From CAZIZT01 sp964544085 (GTDB taxonomy: Bacteria > Campylobacterota_A > Desulfurellia > Desulfurellales > Hippeaceae): a stretch of 64,000 nucleotides of DNA. Shown piece by piece: positions 26,112-33,562 of this stretch. The notes under the pieces were generated by a model that had not been told where the DNA came from, made no database searches, and was given only the letters and a program-made list of their open reading frames with translations. The stretch is from assembly GCA_964544085.1 (NCBI GenBank), contig CAZIZT010000038.1, positions 1 through 64,000 of the forward strand, read 5' to 3'. The position numbers and the translations under genes were made by a program. Each line of letters opens with the position of its first letter. Position 1 is the first letter of the stretch.

Positions 26112-26855
26112 TTATATGTACAAACCGCCACTAATATTTATGACTTCGCCGGTAATGTAAGAAGCCTCTTCACTTATCAAAAACTCAACAAGCGCAGCCA
26201 CATCCTCCGTGGTGCCAAGCCTCTTTAAGGCAATTGAACTGATAAGCGCCTTCTTTTGAATGATATTTAACTTCTCCGTCATTTCAGTTTCTATGAACCC
26301 GGGTGCAATTGCATTAACCCTTATATTTCTACTGCCCAGTTCCTTTGCAAGGGATTTGGTGAGGCCTATCAATCCAGCTTTGGATGCTGAATAGTTTGCC
26401 TGACCGGCATTACCCATAAGCCCTACAACGCTTGAAATGTTGATTATAACACCGAACCTCTTTTTTATCATCCACCGTGCAGCGTGTCTGCAACAGTTGA
26501 ATGCTCCCTTGAGATTTACCTTTATAACGCGATCGAATTCCTCTTCACTCATCTTTAATACGAGATTGTCAGCTGTAACCCCTGCGTTGTTTATAAGATA
26601 ATCGAGACGGCCATATTTCTTCACGATGGCTCCTATAGCCTCGCCAACCGCATTGTAATCCGATACATCGAACTGCATCAATTCACAATACCCGCCTTCT
26701 CTGCGAATCTCATCCGCTACGGCAGTTGCTGCCTCCATGTTCTTGGAGTAGTTGGCTATAACCTTCAGGGATCTACCAGCCAATCTCCTTGCTATCTGAG
26801 CACCTATCCCCCTGGATGCGCCCGTAACGAGCACCACCTCGCCTGAGAATCTCAT
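26112..26855 (-). CDS. fabG: 3-oxoacyl-ACP reductase
   Basis: FabG is an NADPH-dependent short-chain dehydrogenase that reduces beta-ketoacyl-ACP. The 247 residues have the cofactor motif TGASRGIGAQIARRL (about 10-24), NNAGVT, the catalytic Ser in NISSVVG and the YSASKAG motif with Tyr and Lys spaced by three. The operon position between fabD and acpP fixes the assignment. It overlaps fabD by 4 bases. Confidence 0.96.
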   Translation of the reverse strand: MRFSGEVVLVTGASRGIGAQIARRLAGRSLKVIANYSKNMEAATAVADEIRREGGYCELMQFDVSDYNAVGEAIGAIVKKYGRLDYLINNAGVTADNLVLKMSEEEFDRVIKVNLKGAFNCCRHAARWMIKKRFGVIINISSVVGLMGNAGQANYSASKAGLIGLTKSLAKELGSRNIRVNAIAPGFIETEMTEKLNIIQKKALISSIALKRLGTTEDVAALVEFLISEEASYITGEVINISGGLYI

Positions 26856-27784
26856 ATCTTTTCCTTATAGCCGTTAAAACTCTCCAAGTCAACCACGTAA
26901 TTCACATTAGCTTTGCGGTAATCCCGCTTTAGCATCGATGCAAGCACGTTCCTCGGACCCAGTTCGACAAACTCATCGCAGCCAAGTTCAAATGCTCTCT
27001 CAACATTGTGCATCCATTTCACCGGACTGGTTATCTGTCTTATCAGATACTCCTTTACCGGCACAGCGCTCTTTATTATCTGCGATTCAACATTTTCAAT
27101 AACAGGCTTCTCTGGATCCCCGATCTCAATTCGGTCCAGAACATCAGCCATTTTCTCTTCTACAGGCTTCATCAACTTACAATGGAAGGGTGCGCTTACG
27201 TTCAGCGGTATAGTTTTGCCAAGCTTCTCACTTTTGGCAATCTCAATCACTCTATCCACACCTCTTTTATAACCTGACACAATTATCTGCTTTTTGGCAT
27301 TGTAATTGGCTATATCGCAATAATACTCGTCGTTGCGACTCACATCCTTGCATATCTCAGCCACACGCTCGTGTTTGTCCGTTAGTATCGCAGCCATGGC
27401 GCCAAGACCCTCTTCTACAGCCTCCTGCATGAACTTCCCACGTTTGTTGACAGCTATCACGGCGTCCTCAAATCTCAGTGTACCAGTAGCCACAAAACTC
27501 GTATACTCGCCGAGCGAGTGACCGGCTGTCACATCAAAATCGAAACCACATTCCTCTTTCAACAGCTCATAAATAGCTACAGACATAGTGAGTATTGCAG
27601 GTTGTGCGTTCTCTGTAAGCCTCAGCTTCTCTTCAGGACCTTCAAACATCAACGAGGTCAAATCGAAACCAATAGCCTCATTGGCCCTATCGAAGATACG
27701 TCTGACCACCTCAAAGTTGTCATAGAGATCCTTTCCCATACCTACGAATTGTGAACCCTGTCCTGTAAACATCAGGAATCTCAT
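26852..27784 (-). CDS. fabD: Malonyl-CoA:ACP transacylase
   Basis: FabD loads malonyl groups onto ACP. The 310-residue protein has GQGSQFVGMG at the N-terminus, the nucleophilic Ser in GHSLGEYTSF (about 92-101) and the catalytic His in APFHCKLM near 200. All catalytic residues are present. It lies between fabK and fabG. Confidence 0.96.
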   Translation of the reverse strand: MRFLMFTGQGSQFVGMGKDLYDNFEVVRRIFDRANEAIGFDLTSLMFEGPEEKLRLTENAQPAILTMSVAIYELLKEECGFDFDVTAGHSLGEYTSFVATGTLRFEDAVIAVNKRGKFMQEAVEEGLGAMAAILTDKHERVAEICKDVSRNDEYYCDIANYNAKKQIIVSGYKRGVDRVIEIAKSEKLGKTIPLNVSAPFHCKLMKPVEEKMADVLDRIEIGDPEKPVIENVESQIIKSAVPVKEYLIRQITSPVKWMHNVERAFELGCDEFVELGPRNVLASMLKRDYRKANVNYVVDLESFNGYKEKI

Positions 27785-27790
27785 GGCAAT

Positions 27791-28738
27791 CTATGCCTCC
27801 ATAAGGGCGCTCAATTTTTCCACTATGGATTTAGCCTCCTCAACCATATCCTTTATGATTCTCTCCACAGGCTTAATGTCGTTAATAAGCCCCGCGATCT
27901 GGCCAGCCATCACACTTCCGTTCTTTACATCACCTTCCCTGGCTGCAATTCTTAACCTTCCTTCACCAAACTTTTCAAGCTCTTCCTTTGTTGCGCCGCT
28001 TGCCTCAAGCTTGAGAAACTCTCTTGCCAGTTTATTCTTAAGGATCCTGACAGGATGGCCAGTCGTCCTTCCGGTAACAACGGTATCCCTGTCTTTAGCC
28101 TTCACTATCATCTCTTTGTATGCTTCGGAAATCGTACATTCAACAGAAGCGACAAAGCGAGTACCCATCTGAACACCCTGAGCACCCAAAGCCAAAGCCG
28201 CTACAAGACCGCGTCCATCGGCTATTCCACCGGCAGCAATGACAGGAATACTCACAGCATCTACAACCTGTGGCACGAGAGCCATTGTGGTCAAATCACC
28301 AACATGGCCACCGCTTTCCATACCCTCTGCTATTAGAGCATCCACGCCAACAGACTCCATTCGCTTTGCTAAAGCCACGGCTGAAACCACCGGTATAACC
28401 TTGGCTCCAACAGACTTGAAGCGTTCCACGTATTTGCCAGGGTTTCCTGCTCCGGTCGTTATTACTTTGACTTTATGCTTTATCACAACATCGACCACAT
28501 CGTCCACATAAGGCGAAAGGAGCATAATGTTCACGCCAAAGGGCTTATCTGTGAGCTCTTTAGCCCTCACAATCTCCTGTTCCACCCAATCTGCAGGCGC
28601 ATTGCCGGCTGCTATAATGCCAAGGCCACCGGCATTGGAGACGCTTGCTGCCAGCTCGGCATCTGCAACCCATGCCATACCGCCCTGAATTATTGGATAT
28701 TCTATGTTGAGAATCTCGCAAATTTTCGTCTTAATCAT
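27791..28738 (-). CDS. fabK: FMN-dependent enoyl-ACP reductase II (FabK)
   Basis: FabK reduces trans-2-enoyl-ACP and is unrelated to triclosan-sensitive FabI. The 315-residue TIM-barrel flavoprotein has YPIIQGGMAWVADAELAASV near the N-terminus, the EGMESGGHVG motif (about 137-146) and GIADGRGLVAALALGAQGVQMGT, which binds FMN phosphate. Nitronate monooxygenases share this fold, but the location inside a complete fab operon with no fabI favours FabK. A distant paralogue lies at 44272-45396. Confidence 0.92.
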   Translation of the reverse strand: MIKTKICEILNIEYPIIQGGMAWVADAELAASVSNAGGLGIIAAGNAPADWVEQEIVRAKELTDKPFGVNIMLLSPYVDDVVDVVIKHKVKVITTGAGNPGKYVERFKSVGAKVIPVVSAVALAKRMESVGVDALIAEGMESGGHVGDLTTMALVPQVVDAVSIPVIAAGGIADGRGLVAALALGAQGVQMGTRFVASVECTISEAYKEMIVKAKDRDTVVTGRTTGHPVRILKNKLAREFLKLEASGATKEELEKFGEGRLRIAAREGDVKNGSVMAGQIAGLINDIKPVERIIKDMVEEAKSIVEKLSALMEA

Positions 28739-28747
28739 CTATCCTCC

Positions 28748-29725
28748 CTACCATTTGATTATTCCGGCAGACCAGGTTAAGCTTGCACCGAAGCTGTTTA
28801 ACAGCAACAGATCTCCCTTGCTTATCTTACCATTCTTGTTCGCCCAATCCAGGGCAAGCGGAATGGAGGCTGCAGCCGTATTGGCATGGCGATCAATGGT
28901 TATGATTACATTATCTTCTGAGAGCCCCGCTCTCTTTGCTACACTCTCAATGATGCGTTTGTTTGCCTGGTGGGAGATCATGAGTTTAACATCCTCAAAA
29001 CCCAATCCGTGACGCGAAAGCACCTCTTCACTAACATCCACAAGATGCCTTACAGCCATTTTAAAGGTCTCATTACCCTTCATTTTGATATAAATCTGCT
29101 TGCTTCGTATGGCATCATCTGAGCAGGGTATTCTGCTTCCAGGGGCGGGAACCTCCATCAGATCTGTGTAACGACCATCGGAGTGCAATGTTATGCTCAA
29201 AATACCCTCATCATCTCTGTCTGTTGCAGTAAGCAATACACATGCAGCACCGTCACCGAAAATAACACAGGTGCTTCTATCCTCCCAATCAGTAATCTTG
29301 CTAAGCACCTCCGCCCCAATTACAAGGGCTTTTTTGACAGCACCTGTGCGGATATAGCTATCTGCAATAGACAGTGCATACATAAAACCACTGCAGGCAG
29401 CATTAATATCGAAACCAAACGCATTCACAGCACCAAGCTTTTCCTGTACAAATAACGCCGTAGCAGGAAGCGGCTTGTCAGGAGTAACTGTAGCAACAAT
29501 AATCAAATCTACCTCTTCAGGCCCAACACCTGCGCTTTCAAGTGCATCCTTTGAGGCTTTATAGGCAAGATCAGATGTTACCTCATCCTGAACAATATGC
29601 CTCACCTTTATCCCTGTACGCTGAGTTATCCACTCATCAGAGGTATCAACCATTTTCTCAAGATCATGGTTGGTTAGAATCCTGGAAGGCAGATAGGAAC
29701 CTGTTGATAGGATTTTAGCCCTCAT
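28748..29725 (-). CDS. fabH: 3-oxoacyl-ACP synthase III (FabH)
   Basis: FabH starts fatty acid synthesis by condensing acetyl-CoA or a branched acyl-CoA with malonyl-ACP. The 325-residue protein has the catalytic Cys in DINAACSGFMYAL (about 111), the His in ISHQANKRI (about 248) and the Asn near the C-terminus. I placed the start at the ATG at 29725, where MRAKILSTGSYLP matches family starts. The reading frame stays open 15 codons upstream, but that extension lies inside plsX. Confidence 0.95.
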   Translation of the reverse strand: MRAKILSTGSYLPSRILTNHDLEKMVDTSDEWITQRTGIKVRHIVQDEVTSDLAYKASKDALESAGVGPEEVDLIIVATVTPDKPLPATALFVQEKLGAVNAFGFDINAACSGFMYALSIADSYIRTGAVKKALVIGAEVLSKITDWEDRSTCVIFGDGAACVLLTATDRDDEGILSITLHSDGRYTDLMEVPAPGSRIPCSDDAIRSKQIYIKMKGNETFKMAVRHLVDVSEEVLSRHGLGFEDVKLMISHQANKRIIESVAKRAGLSEDNVIITIDRHANTAAASIPLALDWANKNGKISKGDLLLLNSFGASLTWSAGIIKW

Positions 29726-30749
29726 CCTTTTCAACCTTTCTGTATTTTTGTAGCACGGTGCAATTCTCAAGGGCGCTCTCTATCTTATCATTTATCTTCT
29801 GTTTTGAAAACCGTATAGCTTTTAATATGGCGTTCTTAATAGCGGTTGCATTGCTCCTACCATGACTGATAATGCACGTACCATTAACACCAAGCAGCGG
29901 TGCGCCGCCAAACTCCGAATAATCCACCTTGTTTTTCAAAAGCCTAAAGGCTGGTTTTGCCAGAAGAAAACCTATCTTGTACCATATACTTTTCTTGATC
30001 TCCTCTTTGAGGAACTCCGCTATAACCTGTGGAACAGATTCACTCGTTTTAAGAACGATATTTCCAAGAAAACCATCACATACTACGACATCGGCCTTCG
30101 CTTTGTAAATCTCATCACCCTCAACATTACCTACGAAATTTAGCCTGCTGCGTGAGAGCATATCATATGTTCTCAATGTCAGTTGATTGCCCTTACCCGG
30201 CTCGGACCCATTGCTCAAGATACCTATTCGTGGGGACTTAATACCAACCATATACTTCATGTAAACCGCGCCCATCAAAGCAAACTCCATCAAATGGGTA
30301 GGTTTACAATCGGTGTTGGCCCCCGCATCCACAAGCAAGACGTGTCCCTTTAAAGCCGGCAGCAGTGTAGCTATAGCAGGCCTTGTAACACCCTTTATGC
30401 GCCCCAGTATAAACATGGAAAAAGCCATGGAGGCTCCGGAGTTACCGGCAGTAACGAAGGCATCAGCCCTATTCTCCTTTACCAGCCTTATACCCTTCGC
30501 CATGGAGGAATCCTTTTTTCTCAACGCCAGCGAAGGTTTATCCATCATGCCGACGACTTCACTGGAGTCCTCAATAATCAACCTTTTGTGATCATAATCA
30601 AAGCCCTCCAGCAGCCGTCTAAGCTTCTCCTTGTAGCCGGTGAGAACAATCGTTAGATCCTTGACTTCCTCCAAAGCCTTTATGGCTCCCCTGACTATCT
30701 CTTCAGGGGCATGATCGCCACCATAGGCATCAACAGCAATACAACTCAT
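29715..30749 (-). CDS. plsX: Phosphate acyltransferase PlsX
   Basis: PlsX makes acyl-phosphate from acyl-ACP for PlsY, the first step of phospholipid synthesis. The 344 residues begin with CIAVDAYGGDHAPEEIVRGA and include GNSGASMAFSMF, VDAGANTDCKP and GGAPLLGVNG, all typical. The ATG at 30749 overlaps the rpmF stop by one base (TGATG), so the two are probably translationally coupled. The order rpmF-plsX-fabH-fabD-fabG-acpP-fabF is classical. Confidence 0.96.
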   Translation of the reverse strand: MSCIAVDAYGGDHAPEEIVRGAIKALEEVKDLTIVLTGYKEKLRRLLEGFDYDHKRLIIEDSSEVVGMMDKPSLALRKKDSSMAKGIRLVKENRADAFVTAGNSGASMAFSMFILGRIKGVTRPAIATLLPALKGHVLLVDAGANTDCKPTHLMEFALMGAVYMKYMVGIKSPRIGILSNGSEPGKGNQLTLRTYDMLSRSRLNFVGNVEGDEIYKAKADVVVCDGFLGNIVLKTSESVPQVIAEFLKEEIKKSIWYKIGFLLAKPAFRLLKNKVDYSEFGGAPLLGVNGTCIISHGRSNATAIKNAILKAIRFSKQKINDKIESALENCTVLQKYRKVEKDEG

Positions 30750-30928
30750 CACTCTTGTGGCGTTATAACTTCCCTATCACCATAATAACCACAGTATGGG
30801 CAAACCCTGTGAGGCAATTTGTACTCACCGCAATTGGGACATTTGGTCAATGGAACGTTCTTCAGCTTCTTGTGTGTTGCCCTCTTGGCAGCCCTTGAGT
30901 GACAGGATTTCCTTTTTGGCTGAGCCAT
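30749..30928 (-). CDS. rpmF: 50S ribosomal protein L32
   Basis: The reading frame encodes 59 residues beginning MAQPKRKSCHSRAAKRATHK, the standard L32 start in which the basic N-terminus packs into rRNA. A zinc ribbon follows, with CPNC near residues 32-35 and CPYC near 45-48. The stop overlaps the plsX ATG by one base. rpmF next to plsX links ribosome and membrane lipid synthesis in many bacteria. Confidence 0.95.
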   Translation of the reverse strand: MAQPKRKSCHSRAAKRATHKKLKNVPLTKCPNCGEYKLPHRVCPYCGYYGDREVITPQE

Positions 30929-30946
30929 ATCAACATCCCCCTTCTT

Positions 30947-31366
30947 CTAATCTACTATCTCCAGTGCATTGAAAAAATAGCCTATTTCAAAAGCAGCGGA
31001 TTCCTTGGAATCAGAACCATGCACAGCATTCCTCTCTATATCCGTTCCGAATAGAGCCCTAATTGTACCCTCCTTTGCCTCCTTCGGATTGGTGGCACCC
31101 ATGAGCTCTCTATAATCGGCAATGGCGTTTTCCTTCTCAAGAACCATAACAATAACGGGACCTTCCGACATGAAGCTCGTCAGTGAATCATAGAAAGGTC
31201 TCTCTTTGTGAACAATATAGAAACCTTCAGCCTGGGATTTTGTCAATTTGATCTTCTTCATTGCAACTATCTTGAAACCCCTGGATTCAAGCATATCGAT
31301 TATCTTTCCTGTGTTCTGCCCCGCAACACTATCGGGCTTTATAATAGCAAGCGTCCTTTCCTTCAC
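30947..31366 (-). CDS. ndk: Nucleoside diphosphate kinase
   Basis: Ndk equilibrates NTP and NDP pools through a phosphohistidine. The 139-residue protein has TLAIIKPDSVA at the N-terminus and the active-site segment RNAVHGSDS with the phosphorylated His near residue 116. Length and motifs are normal. It overlaps fmdB by 4 bases and is 18 bases upstream of rpmF. Confidence 0.97.
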   Translation of the reverse strand: MKERTLAIIKPDSVAGQNTGKIIDMLESRGFKIVAMKKIKLTKSQAEGFYIVHKERPFYDSLTSFMSEGPVIVMVLEKENAIADYRELMGATNPKEAKEGTIRALFGTDIERNAVHGSDSKESAAFEIGYFFNALEIVD

Positions 31367-31650
31367 CCCTTCTCAACCTCCTTTTGTTCATTTTTGGTTC
31401 CTGTACTTCCAGTCCCTTGGTTCTTTTTATCAGTCGATTGCGGTGGTGAGCTTTCACTGCGATTGTTGTTCTTGTAGTCTGTAACGTACCAACCACTGCC
31501 TTTAAGTACAAATGACGTTGGCGAGACAACTTTGTGTATACCCCCCTGTTTGTGACAATGCGGGCAAACTGAGGGTGGTGGATCACTGAACTTCTGAAGC
31601 ACCTGAAATCTGTGGGAACAGAACTTGCACTCATACTCGTATATTGGCAT
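31363..31650 (-). CDS. FmdB-family zinc ribbon protein
   Basis: The 95-residue protein has an N-terminal zinc ribbon of the FmdB/CxxC_CxxC_SSSS family. It starts MPIYEYECKFC with Cys8 and Cys11, and the second knuckle is CPHC (Cys29, Cys32). The C-terminal third is low in complexity, rich in Ser, Gln, Lys and Gly, and probably disordered. FmdB was named as a putative regulator of formamidase; the general function is unknown. It is directly downstream of the DUF167 gene and overlaps ndk. Confidence 0.85.
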   Translation of the reverse strand: MPIYEYECKFCSHRFQVLQKFSDPPPSVCPHCHKQGGIHKVVSPTSFVLKGSGWYVTDYKNNNRSESSPPQSTDKKNQGTGSTGTKNEQKEVEKG

Positions 31651-31950
31651 CTATTCTTCAAGCCTCCTTAAAACGTGCATGATTTTCTCATCATCGAGGC
31701 AACCTATTTCAACCCTTTTGATGCGCGATCTGGCACCCTTTTTAATCTCTATACATCCCTTAGCCACGTTAAAAAAATCCGCAAGAAGATCGATCAAAGC
31801 CCTGTTTGCTTTACCCTCCACAGGCGGCTGCTTAACACTAACCTTCAGGGTGCCATCATCGAAAGCCTCAACGCGGCTTTTCTTTGCTCCCGGCTTCAGC
31901 TTCACATCGATTATCACATCTAAAGCTCCGGGGGCAGGTTGCCCATCCAC
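31651..31950 (-). CDS. DUF167/YggU family protein
   Basis: The predicted 99-residue protein contains the DUF167 core: VKLKPGAKKSRVEAF followed by LKVSVKQPPVEGKANRALIDLLADFF. The family fold is known but the function is not. The GTG at 31950 gives the family's usual length and has GAGG 6 bases upstream; the frame remains open to 32028 without an ATG after 32028, so the start is uncertain. It is the first gene of the leftward fatty acid operon. Confidence 0.75.
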   Translation of the reverse strand: MDGQPAPGALDVIIDVKLKPGAKKSRVEAFDDGTLKVSVKQPPVEGKANRALIDLLADFFNVAKGCIEIKKGARSRIKRVEIGCLDDEKIMHVLRRLEE

Positions 31951-31963
31951 AAAAAGCCTCAAG

Positions 31964-31992
31964 AAAGTAACATAACTCTTCACAACAGTCAA
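31964..31992 (-). promoter_or_regulatory. Candidate promoter of the DUF167-ndk-fab operon
   Basis: TTGACT (31992-31987) and TACTTT (31969-31964) are separated by 17 bases. The predicted transcript would begin about 7 bases before the chosen GTG. If the true start codon is the upstream one at 32028, this promoter is not used. Confidence 0.38.
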
Positions 31993-32038
31993 ATTTTTTT
32001 GAACCTTCCGCAAAAAACGAAAAAACACAGACCTTGAG

Positions 32039-32052
32039 AAAAGTTAACTTTT
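32039..32052. repeat. 14-bp perfect palindrome, possible operator
   Basis: AAAAGTTAACTTTT is a perfect palindrome centred in the 196-bp divergent region between the DUF167 operon and the exported-protein gene. It could be a dimeric regulator site. In an AT-rich intergenic region such palindromes can also arise by chance. Confidence 0.3.
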
Positions 32053-32083
32053 TAAGGAACAATCCAACTTATAATTAAATCTA

Positions 32084-32112
32084 TTGCATAAAAAGGTTAG
32101 CTCATATATAAT
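32084..32112 (+). promoter_or_regulatory. Promoter of the exported-protein gene
   Basis: TTGCAT (32084-32089), exactly 17 bases, then a perfect TATAAT (32107-32112). Transcription would start near 32119 and give a leader of about 28 bases containing the AAAGGAGGTG ribosome site. Confidence 0.65.
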
Positions 32113-32146
32113 TAAAACCGAGATAAAACAATAAAAGGAGGTGTGT

Positions 32147-32743
32147 ATGAAGAGGCTTGCCGCCGTATTGGTCACTGCTGTGGTGACAGCACTTTTTTTC
32201 TCAAGCCCAGCATTCTCCAAGATGCCCACATATTCAAAACTGTGTGAGATACTGAAAGAGAACTTAAGTTCGTACAAAATGCAGAAGTGTACCGGAGCCA
32301 ACATGACATACGGCAGCTATCAAACAACAATGGCCAACACAATTGTTAAAATTAACGGTGGTAAAATCACCCTTACAGTAGCTTCAGGTAACATGCTGGG
32401 AAGCTGGAGCCCCATGTTTACGAAGAACTTCAGCATGGAAACCGAAAGCGCGAAGGTAGAATCAAAAAAGATAGATGGTTTCAACGGCGGCATAATGATC
32501 AACAAGAAAGAGAAAAACAGTGGAGCTGTCTTCGTTTGTCTTAAGCCTTATAGAAACGTGTGCGTTGCGGCAGTTCTGGCTGAATTTTCGGGGGTTCCTG
32601 TAAAAACTGCACTCTCTACAGTAAAAAGACTCGATCTTGAAAGATTAGCCGAACTTTTTAAAGACGTTAAACCACCATCACAGCCGATGCAACCTGTACC
32701 AGGAATGCCACCTATGGCGCCTCCGGTGGGAGGATACAACTAA
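32147..32743 (+). CDS. Unrecognised exported protein with four Cys and a Pro/Met-rich tail
   Basis: I do not recognise this 198-residue protein. It has a clear Sec signal peptide (MKR, hydrophobic core, SSPAFS; cleavage probably after about Ser24). The mature part has only four Cys, at 33, 48, 131 and 139, which could form two disulfides. The centre is a beta-like stretch rich in Thr, Met, Asn and Gly. The tail KPPSQPMQPVPGMPPMAPP is rich in Pro and Met. The ATG at 32147 has a full AGGAGG 5 bases upstream and a strong promoter, suggesting good expression. It is monocistronic or leads into the next gene after a 171-base gap. Confidence 0.75.
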   Translation: MKRLAAVLVTAVVTALFFSSPAFSKMPTYSKLCEILKENLSSYKMQKCTGANMTYGSYQTTMANTIVKINGGKITLTVASGNMLGSWSPMFTKNFSMETESAKVESKKIDGFNGGIMINKKEKNSGAVFVCLKPYRNVCVAAVLAEFSGVPVKTALSTVKRLDLERLAELFKDVKPPSQPMQPVPGMPPMAPPVGGYN

Positions 32744-32796
32744 CTTCTGCATCGATTTTCACATCTGTGTTTTTTACGTAACTGAAGGGAAATTGC

Positions 32797-32825
32797 TTGA
32801 TATTGCTCAATATTTGATTTAGAAT
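32797..32825 (+). promoter_or_regulatory. Promoter with embedded inverted repeat, upstream of the unknown gene/EF-G-like pair
   Basis: TTGATA (32797-32802), 17 bases and TAGAAT (32820-32825). Within and beside the -35 box lies a perfect inverted repeat ATATTG-CT-CAATAT (32800-32813), positioned where a repressor would block polymerase. The leader to the ATG at 32915 would be about 83 bases. Confidence 0.45.
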
Positions 32826-32914
32826 AATTCTGCCAGTAGTGTAGAAACTTATGGGGGTTCTTTTTCGATATGTGCGGATCAGTGTAATTTTTAACTGAAG
32901 AAAGGAGTATGCCC

Positions 32915-33541
32915 ATGGAAACTCTTACTATTTGCGTGCCCTTTTTTGCCCTCCCTGGCCTTCCTGAGGAATGCGAAGAGCTCGTAGGCAACCAGAATCT
33001 CATCTTAAGAGACATCCTCGGCTTAAACCCCTTGAAAAAAGGTGAATATGAGAACGGTCCCTACCTTGAAGGGTTCAATGCGGATGGAAAGCTCGATTAC
33101 GTTTTTTACTTCGAAGAGGTAGAAAAGATACTTGAGAAAAAGGAGTATGACACAATCTATGTGCTTTTCAGGGCAATCTATAAACCCTTCAACGCATCTA
33201 CGCAACACCTGGCGATAGGCTACTACATCGTGGAGAACACGCAGGGCGTCGAGATTGCACCTGGTGTTTACTCGATAACAGGAACCGAAGGACACTTTGT
33301 AGAATACAAGGATGCACTGGATATTACAGAAACGATTGTTGGATACAATCTGCAGGATTCAATCATGAAAAGCAATAGCCAGAACCATCCCGAGTACAAG
33401 GAGATGCTGAATACATGGCTTGAACATATAAAATCGAAAGAGAACAAAATAGATGCTTACATAGAAAGAAGCAGGATGCTAAGAGCAAAAAGAACAGAAG
33501 AGGCTTTCAGACAGCAGCTCGAATCCTGTCTGAAAAAATAG
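32915..33541 (+). CDS. Unrecognised cytosolic protein, linked to an EF-G-like GTPase
   Basis: I do not recognise this 208-residue protein. It has no signal peptide or membrane segment and is acidic overall. It opens METLTICVPFFALPGLPEECEE; the middle reads like a mixed alpha/beta domain (YVFYFEEVEKIL, YDTIYVLFRAIY, GYYIVENTQGVEIAPGVYSI); the last 60 residues are strongly helical and charged, ending in a probable coiled coil. The ATG at 32915 is chosen because AAAGGAG lies 7 bases upstream, whereas the ATG at 32909 is one base from it. A 21-base gap to the EF-G-like gene suggests one operon. Confidence 0.7.
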   Translation: METLTICVPFFALPGLPEECEELVGNQNLILRDILGLNPLKKGEYENGPYLEGFNADGKLDYVFYFEEVEKILEKKEYDTIYVLFRAIYKPFNASTQHLAIGYYIVENTQGVEIAPGVYSITGTEGHFVEYKDALDITETIVGYNLQDSIMKSNSQNHPEYKEMLNTWLEHIKSKENKIDAYIERSRMLRAKRTEEAFRQQLESCLKK

Positions 33542-33562
33542 AGGTGGGAGGTATTCTTTGTT

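Noticed and set aside
29726..29770. 15-codon upstream extension of fabH
   Set aside because: It lies inside plsX, and FabH proteins start at the MRAKILS position.
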